The notes beneath the pieces are model-generated. The model worked only from the letters and a program-made list of their open reading frames with translations, was not told where the DNA came from and ran no database searches. From positions 1 to 64,000 of the forward strand of contig CAMVJD010000008.1 in the NCBI GenBank assembly GCA_947167715.1: DNA of 64,000 nucleotides. The letters run 5' to 3'. This DNA comes from an uncultured Eubacteriaceae bacterium (GTDB lineage: Bacteria; Bacillota; Clostridia; Lachnospirales; CAG-274). Made by a program: the position numbers and the translations under genes. Every line of letters starts with the position of its first letter. The first letter of the stretch is position 1. Positions 16,286 to 25,286 of this stretch are shown piece after piece.

Positions 16286-17245
16286 ATGAAAGAAGAAATT
16301 TTAAATGTATTAAAACAAAAAAACGGCTTTGTTTCGGGTCAGGAGCTTGCCGATATATTTAATGTATCACGAACCGCCGTATGGAAGGCTATAACCGCGC
16401 TAAAAAAAGAGGGCTATGTTATAGAGTCGGTCAGCAGGCGGGGATATAAACTTGACGAGGAAAACGATATATTAAACGAACGCGAGCTGGAATTTTACGA
16501 AAACATATATTTTTCGGATGTAATGGACTCAACCAACGATACCGCAAAAAAATTGGCGCTTGACGGCTGTCCGGAATATACTGTGGTGGTATGCAATCAA
16601 CAGAAAAACGGAAAAGGCCGCCTTGGGCGCAAATGGTCAAGTCCTTACGGCGTAAATATTTATATGAGCATGGTGCTTTTTTTCGATGCGGATATTTCAA
16701 AAGTCCCGCAAACAACGCTTGTTACGGGCATTGCCGCCGCAAAGACGATAAGGGATATCACGGGCCTTGATGCAAAAATAAAATGGCCGAACGATGTGAT
16801 AATAAACGGTAAAAAGGTTGTTGGCATACTTACGGAAATGCAGGCGGAAACAGGCCACATACTTTTTGTTGTAACGGGGATAGGCATTAATGTAAATCAA
16901 GAGGAATTTGACGATGATATCAAGCAAAAGGCCACATCGCTTTGCCTTGAATGTAAAAAGGTTTTTAAACGAAGCGAGATAATAAAAGCCCTTATACAAA
17001 ATATAAAAGAATATTACGCAATATTTTGCAAGGACGGTCTTGATGCTTTAAGGGATGAGTATAAAGCATTATGCATTAATATCGGGCGTGAGGTAAAGGC
17101 CGAGCTTAACGGAAAAACAATTATAGGCAGGGCAGTCGATATATCAAAGGGCGGAGAGTTGATAATAGAAACAAAAGACGGCCGGCTTTTTGAAATATTC
17201 GGCGGCGAGGCCACATTAAGAAATGCAAATAACAATTATGTATAA
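16286..17245 (+). CDS. birA: biotin-[acetyl-CoA carboxylase] ligase / biotin repressor
   Basis: Activates biotin to biotinyl-AMP and attaches it to biotin carboxyl carrier protein. At 319 aa it is the long form with an N-terminal winged helix (about 1-65, SGQELADIFNVSRTAVWKAI), so it may also repress biotin genes. The catalytic core has the biotinyl-AMP loop NGKGRLGRKW and the KWPNDVIINGKKVVG motif, and the C-terminal SH3-like domain follows. ATG at 16286 follows a GGTGATTG sequence. The next gene begins 15 nt after its stop. Confidence 0.95.
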   Translation: MKEEILNVLKQKNGFVSGQELADIFNVSRTAVWKAITALKKEGYVIESVSRRGYKLDEENDILNERELEFYENIYFSDVMDSTNDTAKKLALDGCPEYTVVVCNQQKNGKGRLGRKWSSPYGVNIYMSMVLFFDADISKVPQTTLVTGIAAAKTIRDITGLDAKIKWPNDVIINGKKVVGILTEMQAETGHILFVVTGIGINVNQEEFDDDIKQKATSLCLECKKVFKRSEIIKALIQNIKEYYAIFCKDGLDALRDEYKALCINIGREVKAELNGKTIIGRAVDISKGGELIIETKDGRLFEIFGGEATLRNANNNYV

Positions 17246-17260
17246 AGAGGAAGTGTTAAT

Positions 17261-17596
17261 ATGAAAAAAAGCGTTTTGTCGGCTGCTAATTTTCATCAGC
17301 AAAAGCATTATTACAATGATGATGACTATGCTATGCTGCCGCCGGATGTTAAAAAGGAAATAAAGCAAATAGTTGTTTATCTTGCCGAAAAGGTGCATGG
17401 TACTGTTTCGGTGGGCTTTTATGAGGACGGAAATGTTTTTATAGAGTGCTTTGCCGAGGAGGGCGACCTGGAATACGACAGCATAGGCGCAAAGCTTGAA
17501 ATTGACCGTATGGCCAAAAAAAGACGTCAGCTGTTTAATGCGCTGAGTGTATGGTATAAGGTTTTCAAGCTGGGCGGAAAGGGACTGAAAGTGTGA
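17261..17596 (+). CDS. conserved small protein between birA and dusB
   Basis: A 111-aa soluble protein, not assigned with confidence; it resembles a small clostridial family found next to birA/dusB (I recall DUF6145, not verified). Two predicted helices surround a short beta segment (TVSVGFYEDGNVFIECF). ATG at 17261 follows AGAGGAAG. The last codons overlap the GTG start of dusB (GTGA), so translation is probably coupled. The conserved position suggests a link to translation or tRNA modification, but that is context only. Confidence 0.72.
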   Translation: MKKSVLSAANFHQQKHYYNDDDYAMLPPDVKKEIKQIVVYLAEKVHGTVSVGFYEDGNVFIECFAEEGDLEYDSIGAKLEIDRMAKKRRQLFNALSVWYKVFKLGGKGLKV

Positions 17597-18582
17597 AAAT
17601 AGGCAGCGTAGAATGTGATAATAACGTGTTTCTTGCCCCCATGGCAGGCATTACCGATGCCGTGTTTCGTATTTTATGCCGCGAAATGGGCTGCGGATTG
17701 GTATACTCCGAAATGGTCAGCGCAAAGGGCATAAGTCATAATAACACAAACACAAAAAAAATGCTTTATGTTGACCCGGACGAAAGACCGTGTGCAATTC
17801 AGCTTTTTGGCAGCGACCCCGAAATAATGGGTAATATGGCAAAGGCGCTCAATGAATATCCCGATATAGATATACTGGATATCAATATGGGCTGTCCGGC
17901 ACCAAAGATAGTTAAAAACGGCGAGGGCTCTGCGCTTTCGTTAGACCCCGAGCTTGCCGGCAGGGTGATATATTCCGTGGCCGAAAATTCCGATAAGCCC
18001 GTTACCGTAAAAATACGAAAGGGCTTTGACGACGAGCATATAAATGCCGTACAAATGGCCAAAACAGCCGAAAAAAACGGCGCGGCTGCTGTGACATTGC
18101 ACGGACGTACACGCGAACAGTATTACAGCGGCAAGGCCGACTGGGATATAATCGCGCAGACAAAGGCGGCATTAAAAAACATACCGCTTATCGGAAACGG
18201 CGATATTTTTAAGCCGGAGGATGCAAAAAAAATGCTTGAATATACGGGCTGTGATGCGGTAATGATCGGACGCGGCGCACAGGGAGATCCGTGGATATTC
18301 AAAAGGACGCTGCATTTTCTTGAAACGGGCGAGCTTTTGGACGAGCCGGATGTTTCGCAGCGGATAAGCATGGCAAGACGTCACCTTAAAATGCTTGTTG
18401 AATACAAGGGCGAAAATGTCGGCGTAAAGGAAATGCGCAAGCATATAGGCTGGTATATAAAGGGACTGCCGCACAGCGCCGAAAGCCGTGTACGGGTAAA
18501 CAATACGCTTGGCTATGAAAATATGGACGGGCTGCTGTTGGATATAGAAAAAACAATTAAGGAGAATACTATACAATGTTAA
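17593..18582 (+). CDS. dusB: tRNA-dihydrouridine synthase
   Basis: FMN-dependent reduction of uridines in tRNA. At 329 aa it has the family length: a TIM barrel opening with APMAGITDAVFR, the catalytic cysteine motif NMGCPAPKIVKNG, KIRKGFDD and GNGDIF phosphate-binding loops, and the helical C-terminal domain. Start is GTG at 17593 overlapping the upstream stop. It ends overlapping the ATG of the next gene by 7 nt. DusB rather than another Dus subtype is chosen by overall motif look and is less certain than the family. Confidence 0.94.
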   Translation: MKIGSVECDNNVFLAPMAGITDAVFRILCREMGCGLVYSEMVSAKGISHNNTNTKKMLYVDPDERPCAIQLFGSDPEIMGNMAKALNEYPDIDILDINMGCPAPKIVKNGEGSALSLDPELAGRVIYSVAENSDKPVTVKIRKGFDDEHINAVQMAKTAEKNGAAAVTLHGRTREQYYSGKADWDIIAQTKAALKNIPLIGNGDIFKPEDAKKMLEYTGCDAVMIGRGAQGDPWIFKRTLHFLETGELLDEPDVSQRISMARRHLKMLVEYKGENVGVKEMRKHIGWYIKGLPHSAESRVRVNNTLGYENMDGLLLDIEKTIKENTIQC

Positions 18583-19682
18583 AAAAATTTATTGCAGCTT
18601 TTATTGCTGCGGCAACAATTTTTAATGCCATATCTATTGTGGCAGCGGAAACCGTAAAATATGATTATGCCGCGCTTGGTGACAGCATAGCGGCAGGATA
18701 TGGGCTGGACGCGCCGGAAAGGCAGGCATATCCAGCGCTGTTTGCAAATACAAACGGTTTGACCTATAAAAATTATGGAGTTAACGGCAAAACGTCCGAG
18801 CAGCTTCTTGAGGAATTAAAAAACGGAGATTACGACCTGTCGGCTGCCAAGGTCATAACAGTAAGCATTGGCAGCAACGATATAATGCAGCCTATGATAA
18901 AGACACTTGCGGTGGGTCTTGGCGTAGATCCCGATTCTGCCGAGCTTGATAAAGCAATAGTGGACAGGATAAACTATCTTAAGCAATATGAAAGCACATC
19001 TGCATTAAAAAAGCGTTTAAAAAATATGGAGGCTTCTGTTATAGATAATGCCGAGTTTTACGCTATATGTGAAAATACGGCAAAAAACAATATCCCCCTT
19101 ATTGCCGGTGAGATAAGAAAGCAAAATGCCAATGCACAGATAATATTTACAAATTTTTATAATCCGTTTAAAAATAAATCGCTTGTGGTATCTATGGGTG
19201 ATTCGTCAACGGCATCATATGCTGTGGGAGATGTTGTACAGCCGTATATTGACAGGTTAAACAACAATCTTGCAAAAAGTGATGATTATAAATTTGCCGA
19301 TGTTTACGGCGCATTTACAACGTCAAATTATGTAAATGTACAAATAGATATGCGCAAAAGCGACGTTTCCTTTGACCCGCATCCAAATGCAAAAGGACAC
19401 AGGGCAATTTATCTTGCGGTAAGTGAGGTTTTTGAGCCTATACAAAACGAAGAGTTTTTATACGGTGATGCAAACGGAGACGGTCAGGTCGATGCTTCGG
19501 ATGCATTGGACACACTGCAAAAGGTGCTTAAGGAATCCTATGTGCTTGGTATAGAAAACAAAACGGATAACTGGGAAAAATATATAGATGTAGACGGCAG
19601 CGGCAATATCGAGGCCTCGGACGCAGCCGATATTATGCAAAAGGTTTTAAAGGAAAGCTTTTTATTTGCGGTAGAAAGATAA
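18576..19682 (+). CDS. secreted GDSL/SGNH esterase with dockerin-like repeats
   Basis: A 368-aa exported protein. Signal peptide about 1-25 (ends VAAE). SGNH hydrolase domain about 28-290 with block I ALGDSIAAGYG, block III SIGSND and the catalytic Asp-x-x-His in DPHPNAKGH. The C-terminus carries two calcium-binding dockerin-like repeats, GDANGDGQVDASDA and DVDGSGNIEASDA, each followed by an LQKVL-type helix. Such tails normally bind cohesins; none is encoded in the window. The ATG overlaps the end of dusB, so it is co-transcribed with housekeeping genes, an odd context for a surface enzyme. Substrate unknown. Confidence 0.88.
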   Translation: MLKKFIAAFIAAATIFNAISIVAAETVKYDYAALGDSIAAGYGLDAPERQAYPALFANTNGLTYKNYGVNGKTSEQLLEELKNGDYDLSAAKVITVSIGSNDIMQPMIKTLAVGLGVDPDSAELDKAIVDRINYLKQYESTSALKKRLKNMEASVIDNAEFYAICENTAKNNIPLIAGEIRKQNANAQIIFTNFYNPFKNKSLVVSMGDSSTASYAVGDVVQPYIDRLNNNLAKSDDYKFADVYGAFTTSNYVNVQIDMRKSDVSFDPHPNAKGHRAIYLAVSEVFEPIQNEEFLYGDANGDGQVDASDALDTLQKVLKESYVLGIENKTDNWEKYIDVDGSGNIEASDAADIMQKVLKESFLFAVER

Positions 19683-19689
19683 AAAAAGC

Positions 19690-19718
19690 AAAGGCGCCGC
19701 AAAATGCCGACGCCTTTG
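19690..19718. terminator. bidirectional terminator
   Basis: AAAGGCG and CGCCTTT arms pair around the loop (19690-19718). A T-rich tract follows on the minus strand (CTTTTTTT), and TTGTTAT on the plus strand. It separates the convergent esterase and hemW genes. Confidence 0.8.
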
Positions 19719-20801
19719 TTATACAAGGTCTATAAATACCATATTTGAAAGGTCAATGCCTTTTTTTGTCAACTTAACGGTTTTTTGGTCAATTTCCAAA
19801 AGGCCGTTTTTTTGATGCTTATTAAAAATATCCCCGAATATATCAAAAAGCCCGGCATTAAAGCGCGCCTTGAAATCATCTGCGTTTATGCCGGCGGTGC
19901 AGCGAAGCCCAAGCATAACAAATTCATTCATTTGCTCGTTTTTATCAAGCACTATGGTTTCGCAGACAAATTTTTCGTTTAAATATTCGCGCATATCTTC
20001 GGTGTTTTTAAGCCTTTTGCCGCATAAAAGACTTGCCGCACCAAGCCCGAAGCCCTTGTAGTCGCCGCCCTGCCAATAGACAAGATTATGCCTGCAGCTA
20101 TATCCTTTTTTTGCAAAATTAGATATTTCGTATTGAAAATAACCGTTTTTAAATAAAAAGTCCCTTGCAAAATAATACATTTCCCTGTCAAGCACTTCGT
20201 CTATATAGCTGTATTTTTCGTAAAAGGAAGTGCCTTCCTCTATTATAAGGCTGTAGGCGGAAATATGCGTCGGTTCAAGCGAAACCGCTTTTTCAAGTGT
20301 GTTTTTCCAGTCCTGCAAGCTCTGTGAGGGCAGAGCAAACATAAGGTCAAGATTTATATTGTTAAAATATTTTTTTGCAAGACGAATATTTTCCTCTGCC
20401 GTTTTGCTGTCGTGTATCCTGCCCAGTATTTTTAAAAGCCTGTCGTCAAAGCTTTGTACGCCGATGCTTATGCGGTTTATGCCCGCCGCCGTGTAGGCCG
20501 AAAGCTTTTCCTCGTCCAATGTACCCGGGTTTGATTCTATGCTTATCTCGCAGTCGGGGCTTATAACAAAGTTTCCTTTTATAAGCTCAAGTATTTTTGC
20601 GATATGGCTGCTGTCGATATAGCTTGGTGTGCCGCCGCCTATAAAAATGCTTTTTATCTTTTCGTTTGTTTCAAACATGGATATTTCTTTTAAAAGCATA
20701 TCAAGGTAGGCAGGGAGTGTGCTTGTATCGGGACTGCTTAAAAAGTCGCAGTAGGCGCATTTTCTTTTGCAAAACGGAATGTGTATATAAAAGCTTATCA
20801 T
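19719..20801 (-). CDS. hemW: radical SAM HemW-like protein
   Basis: A 360-aa radical SAM protein of the HemW/HemN family, which delivers haem rather than oxidising coproporphyrinogen in most members (established for HemW, not tested here). The SAM/4Fe-4S motif is CKRKCAYCDF, near residue 11, followed by IGGGTPS and the C-terminal HemN_C domain (GADFKARF-type segment absent in detail, so I rely on overall form). ATG at 20801 overlaps the stop of hslO (ATGA). Forms an operon with hslO and the methyltransferase upstream. Confidence 0.92.
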   Translation of the reverse strand: MISFYIHIPFCKRKCAYCDFLSSPDTSTLPAYLDMLLKEISMFETNEKIKSIFIGGGTPSYIDSSHIAKILELIKGNFVISPDCEISIESNPGTLDEEKLSAYTAAGINRISIGVQSFDDRLLKILGRIHDSKTAEENIRLAKKYFNNINLDLMFALPSQSLQDWKNTLEKAVSLEPTHISAYSLIIEEGTSFYEKYSYIDEVLDREMYYFARDFLFKNGYFQYEISNFAKKGYSCRHNLVYWQGGDYKGFGLGAASLLCGKRLKNTEDMREYLNEKFVCETIVLDKNEQMNEFVMLGLRCTAGINADDFKARFNAGLFDIFGDIFNKHQKNGLLEIDQKTVKLTKKGIDLSNMVFIDLV

Positions 20802-21679
20802 TTTTGCGGCCTGTCAAGAATGGCTTTTATATCGTTTTCGTCAAAATGATAGTCTTTATTGCAAAAATGACAATGAAGTGTAGCCTGACCGTCCTTTTCA
20901 AGTATATCCTCAAGCTCGCTTCTGCCAACGGAAACAAGAGCCTTTTCGACCCTTTCCCTGTCGCAGTTGCAGTAAAACTCAACGGGTATGCGGTCAAGCA
21001 GTTTCGGCTGCATATCACCGACCAGTTCGTTTAATATCTGCTCGCTGTCCATCCCCTCATCAAGCATACGGGTAATGCTTTTTATTTTGCCCATTTTTTC
21101 TTCAAGCTCGGAAATTATCTCGTCACTTGCCGAGGGAAGCATTTGTATAATAAAACCGCCCGATTGCTTTACGGTATAATCGCGGTCCACCAGCACGCCC
21201 AAAGCCACAGCGGATGGCACCTGCTCGCTTTTGGCAAAATAATAGGTAAGGTCCTCGGCAATTTCGCCGCTTACAAGCGGTATCTGACCGACATAGGGCT
21301 CCTTAAGGCCCAGATCTTTTATAACAGTCATGGTGCCGTAGCCAAGTGCGCCCGATACATCAAGCTTTCCGTTTGGTTTAAGCGGAATATCCACAACAGG
21401 GTTGTAGGGGTAGCCCTTTACCTGCACGCGGTTGTTTGCCGTAACGGTAAGGCCTGCACCGGGGCCGTCGCCTTTTATCGAAACCGTAAGCAGGTCATCA
21501 TCGCTTTTGAGCATACTGCCCATAATTGCGGCGCCTGTCAGCGTTCTGCCCAGCGCTGCCGTCATAACGGGCGAGGTTTTGTGATATTCAAATGCCTTAT
21601 TTACTGTTTCCCTTGTGTTTGCAACAAAAATTCGGCCGCTGTCATTTGCGAAGGTGGCCCTTAAAATATGATCGTTCAT
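20798..21679 (-). CDS. hslO: redox-regulated chaperone Hsp33
   Basis: Holdase activated by oxidative stress. At 293 aa it matches the family; start is ATG at 21679 after AAAGGAAT, with the upstream TTG frame rejected. The C-terminal redox switch has the four zinc cysteines as CNC and CHFC. N-terminal motif DHILRATF and the GAAIMGSML segment are typical. It lies 66 nt after the methyltransferase gene and overlaps hemW by 4 nt. Confidence 0.96.
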   Translation of the reverse strand: MNDHILRATFANDSGRIFVANTRETVNKAFEYHKTSPVMTAALGRTLTGAAIMGSMLKSDDDLLTVSIKGDGPGAGLTVTANNRVQVKGYPYNPVVDIPLKPNGKLDVSGALGYGTMTVIKDLGLKEPYVGQIPLVSGEIAEDLTYYFAKSEQVPSAVALGVLVDRDYTVKQSGGFIIQMLPSASDEIISELEEKMGKIKSITRMLDEGMDSEQILNELVGDMQPKLLDRIPVEFYCNCDRERVEKALVSVGRSELEDILEKDGQATLHCHFCNKDYHFDENDIKAILDRPQK

Positions 21680-21745
21680 AATTTGTATTCCTTTCAATAT
21701 TTATAGCGGGGCTATAAAATTACCATGCTATGTAAAACGGTATCG

Positions 21746-22552
21746 TCAGATGTTTCCTACATTGTCAAAAACATGGGAAACTCCGTCTGCTCCCTTTCCG
21801 CTTTCCCGTGCTATAAAATACAGCCGCTGGCTGTCGGGGCGCGGTGCATCAAAGCTGTTGTCATCATATACCGCTTCAAAAATAAGACCCGCTTTATCCA
21901 GAAGTTCTTTTATTTTTTCAACGGTATACCCCTTTTCATAGTGACATTCTTCAAAACGGTCATAGCTGCCGCCGCTGTTTTTTATAAAAAAGTTAGTGTA
22001 AAATTCGTTTATATTTTCGTCCTCGTCATAGTAATTTTCCCAGGTGTAGGCAGCGTTTTGGGTAGTTTGCCCGTAGCTGTTGTCCGAAAGTATATTTTTA
22101 AATTTATATATGGTATTAATATCAAAAATAAAAAGGCCGTTGGGCTCCAGATAATTGTTTACAAGCCTGAAAACCTGCAAAAGGTCATCCTCGTCCGTTA
22201 TGTAGTTTATGCTGTCGCAAAGGCACAAAACACAATCCACCGTGCCGTACAGCTCAAATTCACGCATATCCTGGTTAAGATATAAAACGGGCTTTGCATT
22301 TGCAAAAAGATGTGAATTTTTTTCCATTGCCTCTTCAAGCATATCTGCCGACAGGTCTATGCCTATCATTTCATAGCCGTCATTTGCAAGCCTTGAGGAA
22401 ATATTGCCCGTGCCGCAGGCCAGGTCAAGCACAAGCTTTGGTGTCAGCTTATAATTTTTCCATATTTTTTTTATATAATCTATCCATTTGTCATAGGGTA
22501 CATCGGACATAAATGTGTCGTAAACCTTTGCAAATGTTTCGTAACTGCTCAT
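21746..22552 (-). CDS. class I SAM-dependent methyltransferase
   Basis: A 268-aa Rossmann-fold methyltransferase. SAM-binding motif I is VLDLACGTGNISSRLA, with motif II MIGIDLSADML; the middle shows VDCVLCLCDSINYI. The form MSSYETFAKVYDTFM at the N-terminus is shared by many clostridial methyltransferases of unknown substrate. ATG at 22552 follows TGGAG; an ATG at 22567 is too close to no ribosome site and the longest frame (from 22582) is not supported. Probably co-transcribed with hslO and hemW. Substrate unknown. Confidence 0.88.
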   Translation of the reverse strand: MSSYETFAKVYDTFMSDVPYDKWIDYIKKIWKNYKLTPKLVLDLACGTGNISSRLANDGYEMIGIDLSADMLEEAMEKNSHLFANAKPVLYLNQDMREFELYGTVDCVLCLCDSINYITDEDDLLQVFRLVNNYLEPNGLFIFDINTIYKFKNILSDNSYGQTTQNAAYTWENYYDEDENINEFYTNFFIKNSGGSYDRFEECHYEKGYTVEKIKELLDKAGLIFEAVYDDNSFDAPRPDSQRLYFIARESGKGADGVSHVFDNVGNI

Positions 22553-22620
22553 AATATCACGCTCCATTATTACAGTATACAATATAATGCGGATAAAAAC
22601 AAGAAAATATTTTCATTTAA

Positions 22621-22806
22621 TAAAATACTTATGCTTAACAGAGGCGATCATAGCTGAAGAGCGCGCAAGCGTATAAACGCTGAACCTTTGCTGCCAAAAT
22701 TTCGGCAAGCCCGCAAATGATCTTCCTTTAGAGCGGAAATACGCTCACAGGAAGAAACATTTGTGTGTTTGCCGCGGAGGGCGTTTTCAGCGGCATTTTT
22801 TTTATA
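22621..22806. repeat. structured non-coding element related to the MITE core
   Basis: In the 502-bp gap 22553-23054 this stretch aligns, gapped, with the interior of the MITE at 14013: an ATAGC-GAA-GCGCG-AAGCG-GCT-AAC core, then CGGAAA-TACGC, then ACA-TGTG, ending in a T-rich tract. It lacks the 15-bp inverted ends. The remainder 22807-23054 holds a small hairpin TACTGT/ACAGTA (22830-22843) and nothing I recognise. Confidence 0.5.
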
Positions 22807-23054
22807 ATGTAAATAAAAAGAGAACTTATACTGTAAACAGTATTATTACAAACGAAACGCATACAACAACGCTGTTAGGCAAAAACGCAAATGTTTTTCG
22901 GCGTCAGCGTATGCTTGACATCCGCTGTAAGACAAAATTATTTGCGGGGCTTGCCGATAATAGCAAACACAACGCAGGAGTATTTTATTAAATGTAACAC
23001 AAGGGTCAACATTAACAACATAACTAAAAAAATGGAAAAAGCCAAAAATATTTT

Positions 23055-23798
23055 TTAATTTTTTAATATCCAAAGCTTTAATACCGCAAGTACCTCGCGT
23101 ACATAGCATAAAAGTATTGCACCCTTCGGGGTTTTGGCACTAATGCAGCGTACATTTTTAAACCCGTGCAGTTTTGCAAGCTCTCCCGCACGATAACAAT
23201 GAAAGTCGTTGGTTACAAATGCAGCCGAATACGGTTTGTTTTTAAAATATTCGTCCAGTATTTTTTTTGAATAAATGAAATTTTCGCTTGTGCTGGTTGC
23301 CTGTTCCTCCAACAGTATTTGACTTTGAGGTATACCCGCATCAAGCAGCAGCTTTTGCATGGCCTTTGCTTCGGTCATATCTTCCTGCGGCCCGCGACCG
23401 CCCGAAACCACAAATACCGTATCGGAGTTTTGGGAATAATAATACCTTATTGCGCTGTATGTCCGCGCATACATGGTATTGCTCGGCCTGCTGCCTATCA
23501 CCGCACATCCAAGCACTATAACAGCATCTTCGCTGCCGTCTGCCGACTGCGGCTTAAATGAAACTATAGTATAGATAATACATAAAAATATGATCGCCGC
23601 CGCAATAACTCCGCCCGTATAAAACCGTGTAAATTTATTTGAGGGAAGAAAGCGAAAACTTGCCGATACTATACCGATAAAAATAAGAATAAAATTAGCT
23701 GCGCTTATATTTGCAAAAAAAGCCGAAAGAATACCCAATAATATCATTGCAAGGCCAAAGGCCAATAAAAAGAGCTTTATTAGTTTTTTCAAATTCAC
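23055..23798 (-). CDS. YdcF/SanA-like membrane protein (DUF218)
   Basis: A 247-aa protein: three or four hydrophobic segments in the first ~95 residues, then a soluble DUF218 domain with AVIVLGCAVIGSRPS, FVVSGGRG and EATSTSENF-like motifs (here EQATSTSENF) characteristic of the YdcF/ElyC/SanA group, proteins tied to envelope or peptidoglycan precursor metabolism. GTG at 23798 is used because it has a weak ACGGTGA ribosome site; a TTG two codons later is an alternative. It has its own promoter (23876-23903). No operon partner. Confidence 0.85.
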   Translation of the reverse strand: MNLKKLIKLFLLAFGLAMILLGILSAFFANISAANFILIFIGIVSASFRFLPSNKFTRFYTGGVIAAAIIFLCIIYTIVSFKPQSADGSEDAVIVLGCAVIGSRPSNTMYARTYSAIRYYYSQNSDTVFVVSGGRGPQEDMTEAKAMQKLLLDAGIPQSQILLEEQATSTSENFIYSKKILDEYFKNKPYSAAFVTNDFHCYRAGELAKLHGFKNVRCISAKTPKGAILLCYVREVLAVLKLWILKN

Positions 23799-23875
23799 TC
23801 ACCGTCCCGATAGTATTATTGGGTCCTTTAAAATGCTTTATCAGGTAATGATATTTTTTAGACCCTTTTATACAG

Positions 23876-23903
23876 ATTATAACATATAAAAGTTTATTTA
23901 CAA
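23876..23903 (-). promoter_or_regulatory. promoter of the YdcF-like gene
   Basis: Minus strand TTGTAA (23903-23898), 16-bp spacer with TGT before TATAAT (23881-23876). The transcript would start about 70 nt before the gene; a GGGTC/GACCC pair in that leader could form a long-loop stem. Confidence 0.7.
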
Positions 23904-24023
23904 TAAAAGTTTTAAAAAGATTTTATTAAATATTTCTGAATATATGCGGGGCTTTATGTAATAATTGACGTATCGGTGTCTTAAATATCTAAAAAAAATC
24001 GGAAAAGTCAAGAAAACTTCGTC

Positions 24024-24052
24024 TTGAAAAATATCTTGTTTTATGGTAAAAT
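24024..24052 (+). promoter_or_regulatory. promoter of the aminotransferase operon
   Basis: TTGAAA (24024-24029), 17-bp spacer, TAAAAT (24047-24052), 37 bp before the start codon at 24089. Divergent to the YdcF-like gene promoter. Confidence 0.75.
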
Positions 24053-24088
24053 AAAAAAGATAATATCGAAACTTATGGGGTGATAGAT

Positions 24089-25282
24089 ATGAAATTGTCA
24101 AAAATTGCATCTGTTGTATGTCCTTCGCCTACGCTTACAATGGCTTCGCGCGTGGCGGCAAAAAGAGAATCGGGCGTTGATGTAGTGGATTTCAGCGCAG
24201 GCGAGCCGGATTTTAATACACCCGATTGTGTTAAAAAAGCGGCTGTACAGGCTTTGGAAGAAAACTTTACCCATTATACGCCTTATGCCGGCATATACGA
24301 GCTTCGCAAGGCATTTGCAGAGGACCTGAAAAAATATAAACTGGATTATGATGCTTCGCAAATAGTGGTTTCAAACGGCAGCAAGCATGCACTTAAAAAT
24401 GCTTTTGCCGCTATTCTTGATGCGGGCGATGAGGTAATCGTGCCTGCACCGTACTGGAACAGCTATATCGATATAATAAAAATGTGCAGCGGTGTTCCTG
24501 TTGTGGTAAAAACAAAACGCTCAAACGGTTTCAGAGTTACCGTTGACGAGCTTAAGGCAGCGTTTAGTGAAAAAACAAAGGCATTGCTTATAAACAGTCC
24601 CAATAATCCCACGGGTATGGTCTATTCCGAGGAGGAATTGCGTGAAATAGGCAATTTTGCTGTGCAAAACGATCTTTTTATTATTTCGGATGAAATTTAT
24701 AACAGATTGATATACAGTAAAAAATTATTGCATTGCAGTATTGCTTCCCTTGGCGAAAATATAAAACAGCGTACTATAGTTATAGGCGGTCTTTCAAAAA
24801 GCTATGCAATGACGGGCTGGCGTGTAGGATTTACCGCATCAAATACAGAGGTCGCAACGGCAATAGCAAATATACAGTCAAATTCGACATCAAATATTAA
24901 TTCAATTGCACAAAAGGCCGCTGTGGCTGCGCTTACGCTTGCACAGGATGATGCGGAGGCAATGTTAAAGCAATTTGAACACAGACGTGATTATATTGCA
25001 CAAAGGATATCCGATATACCGTTTTTAAGCAGCCTGCTGCCAAAGGGAGCCTTTTATCTGTTTGTGGATGTTTCAAAGCTTCTGGGTCAAAGTGTTGGAG
25101 AGTACAGGATAGAAACTGCGGATGATGTGGCGGAAGTGCTTTTTGACAAGTATAATGTTGCGGTTGTACCGTCGGGTGCATTTGGATATGAGGACCACAT
25201 CCGTATATCTTACGCAACGGGTATGCGTGATATAGTTGAGGGTGTAAATCGCATAGAGCGCTTTGTAAAAGAAAATTTTTAA
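24089..25282 (+). CDS. pyridoxal phosphate aminotransferase (aspartate-type)
   Basis: A 397-aa class I/II aminotransferase. The PLP-binding lysine is in GGLSKSYAMTGWRVG; NNPTG is present near residue 173 and SISYATG-like C-terminal arginine region as RISYATGM. Overall form matches subgroup Ib aspartate aminotransferases, though prephenate or other amino-group acceptors cannot be excluded. ATG at 24089 follows GGGGTGAT; a GTG 9 nt earlier is less well placed. Begins a cluster with a NagZ-like lipoprotein 4 nt downstream. Confidence 0.9.
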   Translation: MKLSKIASVVCPSPTLTMASRVAAKRESGVDVVDFSAGEPDFNTPDCVKKAAVQALEENFTHYTPYAGIYELRKAFAEDLKKYKLDYDASQIVVSNGSKHALKNAFAAILDAGDEVIVPAPYWNSYIDIIKMCSGVPVVVKTKRSNGFRVTVDELKAAFSEKTKALLINSPNNPTGMVYSEEELREIGNFAVQNDLFIISDEIYNRLIYSKKLLHCSIASLGENIKQRTIVIGGLSKSYAMTGWRVGFTASNTEVATAIANIQSNSTSNINSIAQKAAVAALTLAQDDAEAMLKQFEHRRDYIAQRISDIPFLSSLLPKGAFYLFVDVSKLLGQSVGEYRIETADDVAEVLFDKYNVAVVPSGAFGYEDHIRISYATGMRDIVEGVNRIERFVKENF

Positions 25283-25286
25283 TGCT

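Noticed and set aside
22761..22991. 76-aa plus-strand frame and an 87-aa minus-strand frame (22846-23109) in the gap after element D
   Set aside because: No ribosome site or family resemblance; the frames start or end inside structured non-coding sequence.
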